From Sedimentibacter saalensis (GTDB taxonomy: Bacteria > Bacillota > Clostridia > Tissierellales > Sedimentibacteraceae): DNA of 64,000 nucleotides. Made by a program: the position numbers and the translations under genes. Within the stretch, counting starts at the first letter, position 1, and each line of letters starts with the position of its first letter. Location: assembly GCF_007830175.1 (NCBI RefSeq), contig NZ_VLKH01000001.1, positions 186,001-250,000 of the forward strand. Reading direction: 5' to 3'. Below, in pieces: positions 35,372-45,053 of the stretch. The notes beneath the pieces are model-generated. The model worked only from the letters and a program-made list of their open reading frames with translations, was not told where the DNA came from and did no database searches.

Positions 35372-35382
35372 ATTGCTAATAT

Positions 35383-37161
35383 TTACTTAGCTGCATTTTG
35401 TCCGGCAATTCTTCCAAACACTGTTATGTCTGCAAGAGCATTGCTCCCTAATCTGTTTGTTCCTTGTATTCCTCCGGTTACTTCACCTGCTGCGTAAAGT
35501 CCTTCAATTACATTTCCTTCAGTATTCAACACCTGTGCTTTTGAATTGATTTCTATTCCTCCCATAGTGTGGTGAACAGCCGGTGCAGCTTTGCATATAT
35601 AGAACGGCCCAACTTCCACAGTAGAAGGCAGGCTTCTTTTATTAAATTCAGGATCTTTTCCGTCAGCCACATAGCCGTTATATCTGTCAACGGTAGACTG
35701 CAATTCTTCTGCATCTATTCCGAAGAAATCTGCTGCTTCTTTAATTGTGTCAGCCTTTACAAGAAGGTTATTTTTATAGAGATACTCAAGTTCCGGTCCA
35801 TGATTTTCCTGAAGCTTGCTGGCTTCAAATCCTTTTTGATCAAGCAGTTCATAGCACACATGACCAGTTTGAGCCTTGATTGCCATTGACATCACATCAC
35901 GTCTGCCCAACTCTTCAACAAACCTCTTGCCTTCCTTATTTACTATAATAGTATGACCGTACAATCTTGCATCATCATAGTAAAGTAGTGTTCCGGTCAA
36001 AGGGTCGCAGATTGGATAGGTCTGAATATATTCCATTCCTAAAAGTGAAGCACCAATTTCTTCAGCCATTACAATTCCATCGCCTGTACTTCCCACAGAA
36101 TTAGTAGAAAGAATAGTTTTATCTATTTCAGGATTATATTTTACTCTCATTTCAATATTAGATCCAAACCCTCCTGAAGCAATTATTACAGCCTTATTTG
36201 TGGTAAATGTATAATTTGCATCTTTTCCTTCAGCTTCAACTCCGATTACCTTGCCTCCATTGTCTGTAATCAAAGAAACAGCCTTTGTATTTAAAAGTAT
36301 TGGAATATTCAATTCCTTTGCCTTAGCTAATTGTTTTGTGATTATTTCTTTTCCGCTTGCTCCTGACGGAATCAAGCTTCTTTTAACAGAATGGCCTCCA
36401 AAGAACATTAATTCTTCTTCCCATACAACTCCTACTTCATCTCTTAGCCACTCAGCCCCTGCAAGAGCATTTTCTGCCATGGTCCTTACCAGTTCTTCCT
36501 TAGCCTTATAGTCTCCGCCTTTTAGTGTATCCTGCACATGTTGTTCAACACTATCCTCTATACCTTCTTTCTTTTGAAGCCAGTTGTTTGCAGCTGCATA
36601 TTCAGCACCTGAAATTAAAGTATTTCCTCCAGCAAGAGGCATTTTTTCAAGAACTATTACATCTGCTCCAGCATTTTTGGCTTCTATGGCTGCAGTAAGT
36701 CCGGCTCCTCCTGCACCTATAATAACTATATCATGAGTTTCTTCAATTTGTTTTTCATCGCTTGCATCCGAAGATACATCAATTTTTTTAAGCATGTCAG
36801 GAGTTGCTCCTGCTGCAGCAAGCGCAGCATTCACTGCCTCAAGAAATCCCTTTGAAGTCAGCGTGCAGCCTGAAACTCCGTCTACATCAACACTGTTCTT
36901 TAATATGATGCTTTCAGTCAAAGTATCCATTGCAGAATTGAACCCAGGTGTTTCATTGTTGCTAAGTACCTTAATATCAGTTATTGTGTCATCAACTATA
37001 GTTGTTTCAATTTTTATTTCTCCGCCTTTGCCGTATCCTATTCCTTCATACACACCGTCTTTTATGGATGATCCTTTTGCATCTGCCTGTTCACTCTTGC
37101 TGCAGCCAGCAAGGGTCGCAACCATCATAACTGTCAATAAAAATGCTAAAATCCTTTTCAA
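35383..37161 (-). CDS. Extracytoplasmic FMN/FAD reductase lipoprotein (second copy)
   Basis: A 592-residue relative of the protein at 31.9 kb. Lipobox TLAGC (C20); FMN-binding domain (about 35-115) with a variant flavinylation motif DGVSGCT (T100), cysteine replacing the usual alanine; FAD-reductase domain with IVIIGAGGAGLTAAIEA, LAGGNTLISGAEY, VHHTMGGIEI and GEVTGGIQGTNRLGSNA. TTG start at 37161 after GGAGGAG. The divergent two-component system next door probably controls it in response to its substrate. The substrate is unknown; fumarate or another enoate is likely. Confidence 0.9.
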   Translation of the reverse strand: MKRILAFLLTVMMVATLAGCSKSEQADAKGSSIKDGVYEGIGYGKGGEIKIETTIVDDTITDIKVLSNNETPGFNSAMDTLTESIILKNSVDVDGVSGCTLTSKGFLEAVNAALAAAGATPDMLKKIDVSSDASDEKQIEETHDIVIIGAGGAGLTAAIEAKNAGADVIVLEKMPLAGGNTLISGAEYAAANNWLQKKEGIEDSVEQHVQDTLKGGDYKAKEELVRTMAENALAGAEWLRDEVGVVWEEELMFFGGHSVKRSLIPSGASGKEIITKQLAKAKELNIPILLNTKAVSLITDNGGKVIGVEAEGKDANYTFTTNKAVIIASGGFGSNIEMRVKYNPEIDKTILSTNSVGSTGDGIVMAEEIGASLLGMEYIQTYPICDPLTGTLLYYDDARLYGHTIIVNKEGKRFVEELGRRDVMSMAIKAQTGHVCYELLDQKGFEASKLQENHGPELEYLYKNNLLVKADTIKEAADFFGIDAEELQSTVDRYNGYVADGKDPEFNKRSLPSTVEVGPFYICKAAPAVHHTMGGIEINSKAQVLNTEGNVIEGLYAAGEVTGGIQGTNRLGSNALADITVFGRIAGQNAAK

Positions 37162-37233
37162 TTTTTACTCCTCCGTTTTGTTAAATATTTATTTATTTGT
37201 GTTATTAGTTTAACATCTTGAATTCATAAAGTA

Positions 37234-37261
37234 TTTACACTAATATGCTTATTTTTACACT
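37234..37261. promoter_or_regulatory. Direct repeat, candidate response-regulator operator
   Basis: TTTACACT occurs at 37234-37241 and again at 37254-37261, in phase at a 20-bp period, between the divergent reductase and kinase genes. AraC-type regulators usually bind such paired direct repeats. Confidence 0.55.
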
Positions 37262-37273
37262 TTAATTCACATG

Positions 37274-37301
37274 TTGAAATATCCGGACAATACTGTATAA
37301 T
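37274..37301 (+). promoter_or_regulatory. Sigma-A promoter of the two-component system
   Basis: TTGAAA (37274-37279), 16-bp spacer, TATAAT (37296-37301), about 40 bp before the kinase ATG. Confidence 0.7.
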
Positions 37302-37343
37302 GATATATAGTCCAATATTAATAGAAATACAAGGTGAATTATT

Positions 37344-39071
37344 ATGTCATTACGTTTAAAAATTATCATATCATTTGTGCTATGTATTGCTTTTGCTATT
37401 TCTCCTATCCTAATAATTTTGGAAACAACCGTTAAAACTTCAAATATGGAACAGGCAGAATATCAGACTTTACAGCTTATCAATTCAAAATCAAATGAAA
37501 TAGGTTCCTGGCTTAACCAGCGAATAAGCGAAATCAGAATAATTCACGAGCATGCTTCTACTAAGAATCTTGATCTTGTTACCTTAAAGCCTTATTTGAC
37601 AAATTTAAATAAAGTCCTGAGCAATCAATATGGAAATTTCAATGAGACTTTCGCAATAGGAGCTGTTGATGGATATGGATGGGTAAATGATAATATTACT
37701 ATAGACATATCAGGGCGTGATTATTTTGAAAAGGTAATGTCATCCCCCAAAGAATACATAATTTCAAAACCTATAATTTCAAAGTCAGACAGTACCCCAG
37801 CTTTTATAATATGTTATCCTATTGTTAACGATAATGGCGATAAAGTTGGATTCATTAACGGCGCAGTAAACTTGGATAAAATTTCCGAAATAGCTGCCGG
37901 CATTGATGTTTATGATGGATTTTCGTGGATAATGAATGAAGATATGGATATATACTCTATATCAAAAGAGGAACTTACAAGCAAGTATATTGAATCAGAA
38001 GGATTATCTGAAATAATAAGGAGTTCGATGGCAGCAAATTTCGGAACAGTTGCCTTAAAAGATAAATCCGGCAATGATTCAACCGTATTTTACTCTTCAA
38101 TTCCTTACACGGAAGATTTAATGCTCTGCACCATGATTAAAAATACAAACATTTTTGCCCAGACCAACGATATTATAAACATGATATTTAAGGTTGGAAT
38201 AGTTTTGTTGTTGTCTGCAGTTCTATTTGCAATTATGGTATCTGGAACAATTGTAAAACCCCTGCAAAAATTAAAAATTCAAATGGTTGAAGTATCTAGC
38301 GGAAACCTTGATTCATTTTTCAATTACAGCGGCAGCGATGAAATATCTGTCTTAGGAACAGTATTCAACCAAATGTTGATGGATATCAAAAAATTAATTA
38401 AACAGGTTTATGATGTACAAGCCCAAAAAAGAAATGCTGAACTTAGGGTGTTGCAGTCCCAAATAAATCCTCACTTTTTATATAATACTCTTGACACCAT
38501 ACAGTGGAAAGCTTTAGATTACAACGCCTATGATGTTGCAGACATGATTAATTCACTTTCAAATTTTTTCAGATTGTCACTAAGCTGCGGAAAAGAATTC
38601 GTTACAATTTATGATGAAACTGAGCATGTGCGCAATTACCTGGAAATACAGAAGATGCGCTACAAGGACAAAGTCAATTACAATATTAATTTAACAAAAC
38701 AAATTTCGCAAAACCTAATACCTAAAATGATAATTCAACCGCTTGTAGAAAATTCTATCTACCATGGGCTAAAGCTTAAAAAACAAAAAGGAACTATCAA
38801 TATTGACATACTTCAAGATAATGATCAGGTAAAAATTGAGGTGGAAGATAGCGGGTTGGGAATAAATATTGAGAAACTTATGGAAATCAGAATCAACCTT
38901 TTGAATTCCATTGAATCAGAACATTACGGGCTTTATAACATCAATGAACGCTTAAAGCTCACATTCGGAGACAAATATAGCATCACTATTGATAGTAAAT
39001 ATGGAATCGGAACAAAAGTATCAATTAAAATACCAAAGATAAGTGAGGGATTTCAGTGTTCAGAGCTGTAA
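37344..39071 (+). CDS. YesM-type sensor histidine kinase
   Basis: A 575-residue membrane kinase: TM helix 7-29, extracellular double-Cache domain (about 35-275, with GWVNDNITIDISGRDYF), TM helix about 281-303, HAMP (about 303-358), His_kinase domain with H377 in SQINPHFLYNTLDTI and an ATPase domain with PLVENSIYHGL. Cache domains of this type bind small organic acids or amino acids. It overlaps the response-regulator gene by 16 bp. Confidence 0.93.
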   Translation: MSLRLKIIISFVLCIAFAISPILIILETTVKTSNMEQAEYQTLQLINSKSNEIGSWLNQRISEIRIIHEHASTKNLDLVTLKPYLTNLNKVLSNQYGNFNETFAIGAVDGYGWVNDNITIDISGRDYFEKVMSSPKEYIISKPIISKSDSTPAFIICYPIVNDNGDKVGFINGAVNLDKISEIAAGIDVYDGFSWIMNEDMDIYSISKEELTSKYIESEGLSEIIRSSMAANFGTVALKDKSGNDSTVFYSSIPYTEDLMLCTMIKNTNIFAQTNDIINMIFKVGIVLLLSAVLFAIMVSGTIVKPLQKLKIQMVEVSSGNLDSFFNYSGSDEISVLGTVFNQMLMDIKKLIKQVYDVQAQKRNAELRVLQSQINPHFLYNTLDTIQWKALDYNAYDVADMINSLSNFFRLSLSCGKEFVTIYDETEHVRNYLEIQKMRYKDKVNYNINLTKQISQNLIPKMIIQPLVENSIYHGLKLKKQKGTINIDILQDNDQVKIEVEDSGLGINIEKLMEIRINLLNSIESEHYGLYNINERLKLTFGDKYSITIDSKYGIGTKVSIKIPKISEGFQCSEL

Positions 39072-39841
39072 TAGCAGATGATGAGGAAACAATTCGCAAT
39101 GGATTAAAAAAATTAATAGAATCTTATGACCTAAATTTGTCAGTCGTAGGAACAGCACAAGATGGAGAAGAAGCACTTCAATTAATAAAAGATTACCAGC
39201 CCGAACTGATTATTATAGATATAAACATGCCATTCATGAACGGGCTTGAAGTAATAGAGAAATCAAGAATAATAGATACAAACGCTAAGATAATCATTAT
39301 TTCTGGATATGATCAGTTTGAGTATGCACAAAAGGCGCTGGAACATGGTGTTTTCAGCTATCTGCTCAAACCGATACAATACCGCAATTTTAAAAATATC
39401 ATTATTAAAGCTTTAGATTCATACAGAGAAAGAATGTGGGAACTAAATAAACTGGCTGAAAGCAATACAATTGAATTAAGCAGCAAGTGTATCGGCAATC
39501 AGGCAATTGTTTATATTAAAGAAAATTATTCTAAAAATGACCTTACTTTGAATCTTATTGCTGAACAGCTGCACACAAGCCAATCAAACCTGACAAGGAT
39601 AATTAAGCACAAAACTGGAGAAAACTTTACAGATTATCTGAATAAACTCCGTATTGACATGGCTATTAAATTATTGCTTGACAAGGACAAAGACTTCACT
39701 ATAAATGACATAGCCAATATTGTAGGATACAGCAGCCAACATTATTTCAGCAGGGCATTTAAAAATTATATGGGCGTTTCACCAATTCAATACAAAAATA
39801 AGAACAATAAATGTTACCATAAAAAATCCCCTCTATGGTAA
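39056..39841 (+). CDS. YesN-type response regulator with AraC DNA-binding domain
   Basis: A 261-residue regulator. The receiver domain has D8-D9, phospho-acceptor D55 (LIIIDINMPFMNG) and the lysine in LLKPIQY. The linker is short. The C-terminal AraC-type double HTH (about 160-255) has LNLIAEQLHTSQSNLTRIIK and ANIVGYSSQHYFSRAFKNYM. GTG start after GAGGGATTTCA. It is the partner of the kinase, and its likely target is the divergent reductase gene. A perfect TTACCATA/TATGGTAA hairpin overlaps the stop codon. Confidence 0.93.
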   Translation: MFRAVIADDEETIRNGLKKLIESYDLNLSVVGTAQDGEEALQLIKDYQPELIIIDINMPFMNGLEVIEKSRIIDTNAKIIIISGYDQFEYAQKALEHGVFSYLLKPIQYRNFKNIIIKALDSYRERMWELNKLAESNTIELSSKCIGNQAIVYIKENYSKNDLTLNLIAEQLHTSQSNLTRIIKHKTGENFTDYLNKLRIDMAIKLLLDKDKDFTINDIANIVGYSSQHYFSRAFKNYMGVSPIQYKNKNNKCYHKKSPLW

Positions 39842-40029
39842 TTGGTATAACCCTAATCCTTCTATCAAAAGGGATTATATAATAATACATCTGATTCTAA
39901 ATTTAATAATATTATAGATAATTAATGATTAATAATTTGAGGTTTCCTTATAATTGGACAGAGATGTGCATTGAGCAGGAGATACGGCAATGTTTGATTC
40001 TATGAGTGAGCCTTATATTTGTTATCATC

Positions 40030-40054
40030 GGGAGGACACGAGGTCCTCCCCTAC
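40030..40054. repeat. R2-type short hairpin
   Basis: GGGAGGAC and GTCCTCCC flank ACGAG and are followed by CCTACAA, matching the second hairpin of the 118-bp unit at 19 kb. The rest of the gap 39842-40114 shows no supportable gene. Confidence 0.75.
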
Positions 40055-40114
40055 AACAAGCTGATCCCTATAATATAGTAGGTCGCATGTTTTTTGTATA
40101 CTTGAAGAATATTC

Positions 40115-40921
40115 TTAGTTTCGAAGCTCAAAAATAAATATTCTCTGCGCTTCCCTTGCTGACTTGAAAAATTTTGTAATATTAAACATTAACCTGTAGT
40201 AGCTGTTCAGGAACTTCACCCTGTAATCGTCATTGAGATACTTTGTATCGATGTGAGTGATACCTGAAGCATATTTTTCAATTTCGTGAGGACCGTCTGA
40301 GCCCCACTGAATTTTAGCTTCCGTCTTACCCAGAGAAGGCTGGTATTTTGAATATTTGACTGTTGTTTTTGAAAACGCGTCAAAAATAATTTCAGCATTT
40401 GTAAATTTGTTTTTAAGTTGGATGAGAAGTTCTTCAACTTCATCTTCGTTTAAGTACATCAAAAGACCTTCAGCAATGACAAGGACAGGTTCATCTTCAT
40501 AATCAATCTTATCAATCCAGCTGTAATCAGTTACGGATGAGCCAATCATCCTGTAGTTGATTGTTTCCTTGTAAAACTGTTTCTTGATCTTGATAACTTC
40601 CGGAAAATCAAGGTCATACCATCTCTTTGCTTTTCTTTTAACCCTCAATACTCTTGAGTCCAGGCCGCAGCCCAAATGCAAGACAATGCATCCGGGATTT
40701 TCGTCTATGAATCCTTTTGTAAAATCGTCAATAATTGCTGCCCTGAGGCTCATAAACACCTGAATTTTTTTCGCAACCTTAAGCTTTTTGAAATCATAAT
40801 CTATGCTGTCGATGATTTCTTCTGCCTTTTTGTCGGAGATAATTTTTTTCTCCTTGCTCATGCGAGCCTTGCCGTACAAAGGTATGAAAAGAGTTTCGCT
40901 TCCATTGCTTAAACTAATCAT
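40115..40921 (-). CDS. Class I SAM-dependent methyltransferase (leucine-carboxyl-methyltransferase-like)
   Basis: A 268-residue methyltransferase of the LCMT/PPM1/TcmP type: CIVLHLGCGLDSRVLRV binds the methionine part of SAM, RWYDLDFPEVIKIKKQF carries the acidic ribose ligand, and VLVIAEGLLMYLNEDEVEELL is the family motif IV. Such enzymes methylate carboxyl or hydroxyl groups of small molecules. The start at 40921 follows AGGAGAT. It is a single gene with no biosynthetic partner nearby, so the substrate is unknown. Confidence 0.85.
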   Translation of the reverse strand: MISLSNGSETLFIPLYGKARMSKEKKIISDKKAEEIIDSIDYDFKKLKVAKKIQVFMSLRAAIIDDFTKGFIDENPGCIVLHLGCGLDSRVLRVKRKAKRWYDLDFPEVIKIKKQFYKETINYRMIGSSVTDYSWIDKIDYEDEPVLVIAEGLLMYLNEDEVEELLIQLKNKFTNAEIIFDAFSKTTVKYSKYQPSLGKTEAKIQWGSDGPHEIEKYASGITHIDTKYLNDDYRVKFLNSYYRLMFNITKFFKSAREAQRIFIFELRN

Positions 40922-41123
40922 TATAACATCTCCTGTTACACAATTTTTATAATTGTTTATTTGATCGTGCAATATTTAACAATAACTCTTGTATTGTTGC
41001 TCCTATTTTCTATTATATACTTATTTTCAGATATAGCCATACCTTATTCACAGCATTGTGTTACATTTATTTAACAAAAGCATTATTATAAGCTTACACT
41101 CAGACTATCACAAACCCAGACAC

Positions 41124-41318
41124 TTTCATACTGAACGATAGTGAAGGATCTCATGCTTATTAAAAACATGAGATTCTGCAGTTTCGCACACAAATTTATT
41201 TATTCGCTATCGCTCATATAAATTTGGTACTCATTGCGAATGACCTACCGCTATTTTTCAGAAAAAAACCTGAAAAATAGGGTTAGGTCATCTTTCGAGC
41301 TATGCCCTCAGAATGACA
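41124..41318. repeat. Long composite R1 repeat
   Basis: The outer R1 arms (TTCATACTGAACGATAGTGA ... CTCAGAATGACA) enclose an extra block with its own palindrome GACCTACCGCTATTTTTCA / TGAAAAATAGGGTTAGGTC. The same composite lies in opposite orientation at 49345-49532. The remainder of the gap 40973-41365 holds no supportable gene. Confidence 0.85.
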
Positions 41319-41365
41319 ACGTCAAAAATTACTTTGTCATCAACATAAGTTTAAGCGCATGTTTA

Positions 41366-42811
41366 TTAGAGCTTTGTGAAAATTATGTCCGGAACCATTT
41401 CTTCAAAACGAACAGCAACAGATTTTACCGCTCCGTTTTCTGTCTGAAAACTTACAGGCAATGAAATTGTATATATGTCTTCCAGCACGTCATCTGCCCG
41501 GAACACATCCTTGTGATAATGCTTTAAACATATATTCATATCACGGTATAACATGTAAATATTATCATTTTCATAAATGATTTTAACATTGCCATAACCG
41601 TCATCATGATATGTACCCTCATAATTTTTCAAAGGAAGTGTTGGCTGAGTACCAGGGATTTGTTCTTCTGTGAAATAATTCAGTTCGCAGTCGTGATAAT
41701 CTTCTTCTTTTGGCAGTTCTTCACCATGGAACTTCTCTGTCCAGTTTTCAGGCTCTTCTCCCAGTATTTCATCAAGAATTGTATACAGCGAGCTGTACAT
41801 AAACGGCACAGTTGGCGAATGAAGATTTGTAAGAATTACCACACCTGCTTTATCATCAGGAAGAAATGATTGTATGGAGCTGAAGCCTTCTATTTTTCCT
41901 GTATGCTTAAAAAACGCATGACCTTTGTAATACCCTCTTCTCCATCCCATTGAATAATCGCTGCACTCATAAAATCCTTCTCCACATCCAATGGAATCTT
42001 CCATGGAGGACAAGACAGTGTGCATCTCTTTAAATGTCCCGGATTTAATCAAGACAGTGCCGTCTTCTTTTTTTCCTCCGGCAATGTGCATCATGAGCCA
42101 TCTTGCCATGTCATTGGCAGTGGAATTAACTGAAGCAGCAGGGCCTGCCAGATCCACATTCCACAAATCAACAGCACAGCTTTTCATGTTTCTCACACGG
42201 TATGGCAAAGAATAATCCAAATCCTTTTTCATCTCTTCAACTGAGCAATTTGTGCGTTCCATGCCCAGAGGGCTGAAAATATATTCCTTCATCAAATCAT
42301 CCCACGTCTCTCCTGTTGCACATTCGGCAACATAGCCTGCCAATGCATACATTACGTTGCTGTAAATGGCTTCTTTTCTATAGTCTGAGCATGGATTTAT
42401 GTATCTCATCCTTCCTGCCAGGTCATCCCTGTCTGTGTCTCCGGGCCACAAGGCATCATGAGTTCCAAAACCTGTCATGTGAGAAAGTATGTCTCTCAGC
42501 GTCATGTTCCTTGCTGCAGGATCCTTCATCACAAGATTAGGTGCATAAGTTGTCACCGGCTCATCATAATTTAATACACCTTTGTCCACAAGAATTGAAA
42601 TAAGTGCAGATGTCATGGACTTAGAACAGGATGCTATTCCAAACATTGTATCAGCCGTTACAGGCAGATTTTCTTCTGCATTTCTAAATCCCAATCCAAT
42701 TGACTGCATCAATTTCCCATCTTTAATCACTGCAATTGAAACTCCGGGTATCTTCCAATAATTCATTTCACTTTCAATGGTCTTGATTGTTTTTTCAGAT
42801 AAATTTCCCAT
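41366..42811 (-). CDS. Serine hydrolase of the beta-lactamase/class C (EstB-like) family
   Basis: A 481-residue cytosolic protein without a signal peptide. The SxxK nucleophile motif is SCSKS and the YxN motif YSNVMYALAG; a late HTGKIEGF provides the HxG-like triad. The C-terminal 120 residues form a lipocalin-like beta domain. Family members are D-aminopeptidases, esterases and amide hydrolases. The start at 42811 follows GGGAGGAATT. It is coupled to the upstream sigma-54 regulator (its leader overlaps the regulator's end), which suggests hydrolysis of the same peptide or amide substrate that the divergent permease imports. Confidence 0.88.
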   Translation of the reverse strand: MGNLSEKTIKTIESEMNYWKIPGVSIAVIKDGKLMQSIGLGFRNAEENLPVTADTMFGIASCSKSMTSALISILVDKGVLNYDEPVTTYAPNLVMKDPAARNMTLRDILSHMTGFGTHDALWPGDTDRDDLAGRMRYINPCSDYRKEAIYSNVMYALAGYVAECATGETWDDLMKEYIFSPLGMERTNCSVEEMKKDLDYSLPYRVRNMKSCAVDLWNVDLAGPAASVNSTANDMARWLMMHIAGGKKEDGTVLIKSGTFKEMHTVLSSMEDSIGCGEGFYECSDYSMGWRRGYYKGHAFFKHTGKIEGFSSIQSFLPDDKAGVVILTNLHSPTVPFMYSSLYTILDEILGEEPENWTEKFHGEELPKEEDYHDCELNYFTEEQIPGTQPTLPLKNYEGTYHDDGYGNVKIIYENDNIYMLYRDMNICLKHYHKDVFRADDVLEDIYTISLPVSFQTENGAVKSVAVRFEEMVPDIIFTKL

Positions 42812-42852
42812 AATTCCTCCCTCAATTATTATCAGCTTAATTAAAGCAATTT

Positions 42853-44838
42853 TCATGCCATGTTTAGAAAATTCATGCCCTTTTCTGTTATTCTGTTGCC
42901 TGATCTTCCCTTTCTTATTTCAATGAATCCATTCTGGCTCAGCGATTCCAATATCACCCTTGTCCTGGCATCACTTATTCTGATTCCTCTTTCCTTCAAA
43001 TAATATATTATGCCTGTCCTGCCTATTCCATGAAAATCGTCCGTGTTTTTACTGATGATTTTCAATATTTCAATTTCATCTGCTTTGGATTCCTTTGGAG
43101 CAATTTTTGTCTCACTTTTTGTAATTCCCTTTGGAAACTCTTCCAGAGTCATGAAATAATTTGCTGCACTTTCAAGCTCCCTCACATTGCCCGGCCAACT
43201 GTATTCCATTATTGATGTTTTTTCTTCGTCAGTTACCTTTGAATAATTTGAACCCAGAAAATATTTAAGAAGCAAAAAAATATCTTCTTTTCGTTCCCTG
43301 AGAGGAGGAATTTTTATCGGAATAACGTTGAGCCTGTAAAATAAATCGCTCCTGAAGTTGCCCTTGTGCACTTCTTCCTCCAGATTTTTGTTTGTAGCAA
43401 CTATTATTCTTACATCAATGTTGATAACACGGTCACTTCCTATTCGCATTATCTGTTTTTCCTGAATAACTCTCAAAAGCTGACTTTGTACGTTGGGAGA
43501 AATGTCTCCGATTTCATCCAGGAACAATGTTCCCGTGTTTGCCTGTTCAAACAATCCTATTTTTCCGTTTTTGCTTGCACCGGTAAACGAACCGCCTTCA
43601 TAACCAAACAGCTGACTTTCCAGAAGAGACTCTGGCAGCGAAGCACAGTTGATTGCAACAAATGGCATCTCCTTTCTGTCTGAAAAATTATGGATGGACT
43701 GCGCCATGAGTTCCTTGCCTGTTCCGCTTTCTCCTTGTATGAGTATGGTGAAATTTGTGAGGGCTGCCTTTTTTGAAAGGCTTATGCAGTGCATCATGGC
43801 ATTTGATTTGTGTATAATTTTTTCAAATGAGTATTTTGCAAAAAGACCTTTCTTCACCAGGTTATTCTTCAGATTGATTTCCAGATCCCTTATGTCTTTT
43901 TCATGCCTGAATATGAAATTGTATCCTATGGCATGGTCCATAAGCATTACAGGAGATTTTTCAACAGCATAATTTTCTTCATTAATCTTTATAAGCTTGC
44001 TTTTAAAATCTGCACAGCATATGAGATTACAAATTTCCCCCTCAACAAAATTATCTATGCTCTTGTCTGTATAGTCGTCATATACATTGAAAATACGGTT
44101 GAGTTTTTCATTGGAATAAACCAGGTTGTAGCTGCTGTCCGTCAGCAATATTCCTTCATAGGAATTAAATATCATTTTGTCAAGCATTTCACCCTTTAGA
44201 TAACTGTTCAGGTAGTTGCTTTTAAAAACAGCGTTAGGCTCCACAATGTCGTTCATGTTCTTTATGATGTTGCGGTTCACAGACTTATGGCCCAGCCTCA
44301 GTTTCTGCATTATTCTGATTGTGGTGTCATATCCTATTTCCCTGTATCCAATGTTAATAACCTTTTCGATGTGAGGCGGAATCAGGTTCATCTCATCAGG
44401 AGTGATGGCAATTTTAATATCATTGTAAAAATTGTTCACATCCAGCCTTTTTTCATAGGGTATGAAATTGATGTTGCTTATGCCCAGTTCATAAAATGTG
44501 TTTGTGGTCTGAATGGTGCTTTCATATGAATCGTTCACAACAAGTATGTCTGTGTTGTCTGCAACTTTTCTTATTTCATTGACAAATTTTTTATTTATTC
44601 CCCTTGTCATTACAACAACCTTGTCAAAGTCAGTAATGTGTTTTTTCAAAATATAAATCATGTGTTCGTACAAAACCAGGTATATGTCACCTTCTATCAT
44701 TTCATGTTCACCCAGTTCTGTTAAAAACACATTTTCAACCTGCACATAATTTTCAAAAATAGATTCCACACATCTTTTAAGGTATTCAATAACGTTCCAA
44801 TTTTCTCTGTTATTATATATCATCAATATGGTCTTCAT
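42853..44838 (-). CDS. Sigma-54-dependent activator with PAS domain and C-terminal winged helix
   Basis: A 661-residue regulator. Residues 1-205 form an unrecognised, possibly PrpR-N-like, sensor; about 219-310 a PAS domain (YEGILLTDSSYNLVYSN); about 340-575 the AAA+ domain with Walker A GESGTGKE (369-376), sigma-54 loop GSFTGA (416-421, serine instead of the first alanine of GAFTGA), Walker B LFLDEIGD and WPGNVRELE. Instead of a Fis-type HTH the C-terminus looks like a winged helix (RTGIIYYLKERGIRISDART). Its probable target is the -24/-12 promoter at 44984, in the gap upstream of its own start. Confidence 0.92.
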   Translation of the reverse strand: MKTILMIYNNRENWNVIEYLKRCVESIFENYVQVENVFLTELGEHEMIEGDIYLVLYEHMIYILKKHITDFDKVVVMTRGINKKFVNEIRKVADNTDILVVNDSYESTIQTTNTFYELGISNINFIPYEKRLDVNNFYNDIKIAITPDEMNLIPPHIEKVINIGYREIGYDTTIRIMQKLRLGHKSVNRNIIKNMNDIVEPNAVFKSNYLNSYLKGEMLDKMIFNSYEGILLTDSSYNLVYSNEKLNRIFNVYDDYTDKSIDNFVEGEICNLICCADFKSKLIKINEENYAVEKSPVMLMDHAIGYNFIFRHEKDIRDLEINLKNNLVKKGLFAKYSFEKIIHKSNAMMHCISLSKKAALTNFTILIQGESGTGKELMAQSIHNFSDRKEMPFVAINCASLPESLLESQLFGYEGGSFTGASKNGKIGLFEQANTGTLFLDEIGDISPNVQSQLLRVIQEKQIMRIGSDRVINIDVRIIVATNKNLEEEVHKGNFRSDLFYRLNVIPIKIPPLRERKEDIFLLLKYFLGSNYSKVTDEEKTSIMEYSWPGNVRELESAANYFMTLEEFPKGITKSETKIAPKESKADEIEILKIISKNTDDFHGIGRTGIIYYLKERGIRISDARTRVILESLSQNGFIEIRKGRSGNRITEKGMNFLNMA

Positions 44839-44883
44839 AGTACCTCCAAAACTTTTACCTTATTATAACACAAATAAGATATT

Positions 44884-44913
44884 AATAGGATTATTTTCTA
44901 TTTTTATCCTATT
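44884..44913. promoter_or_regulatory. Palindrome, candidate enhancer site for the sigma-54 activator
   Basis: AATAGGAT (44884-44891) and ATCCTATT (44906-44913) form a perfect 8-bp inverted repeat with a 14-bp spacer, about 70-100 bp upstream of the -24/-12 promoter, a usual position for activator binding. Confidence 0.6.
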
Positions 44914-44983
44914 ATTTTGTTGTCACAAGGATAATTTGCTCCACAAAACCCAGTCATATTGTAGTGATATAATAGAATTATAC

Positions 44984-45000
44984 TTGGCACAGTAATTGCT
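44984..45000 (+). promoter_or_regulatory. Sigma-54 (-24/-12) promoter of the permease operon
   Basis: TTGGCACAGTAATTGCT matches the consensus TGGCAC-N5-TTGC(A/T), with GG and GC separated by 10 bases. It lies 54 bp upstream of the permease ATG, opposite a sigma-54 activator gene. Confidence 0.92.
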
Positions 45001-45053
45001 TGATTGTTATTTGAGTAACAAGCACTATTAAATCAATTATAAAGGAGAAGAGT

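Noticed and set aside
39842..40114. Small gene or transposase remnant
   Set aside because: Short open stretches exist on both strands but none has a ribosome site or recognisable motif.
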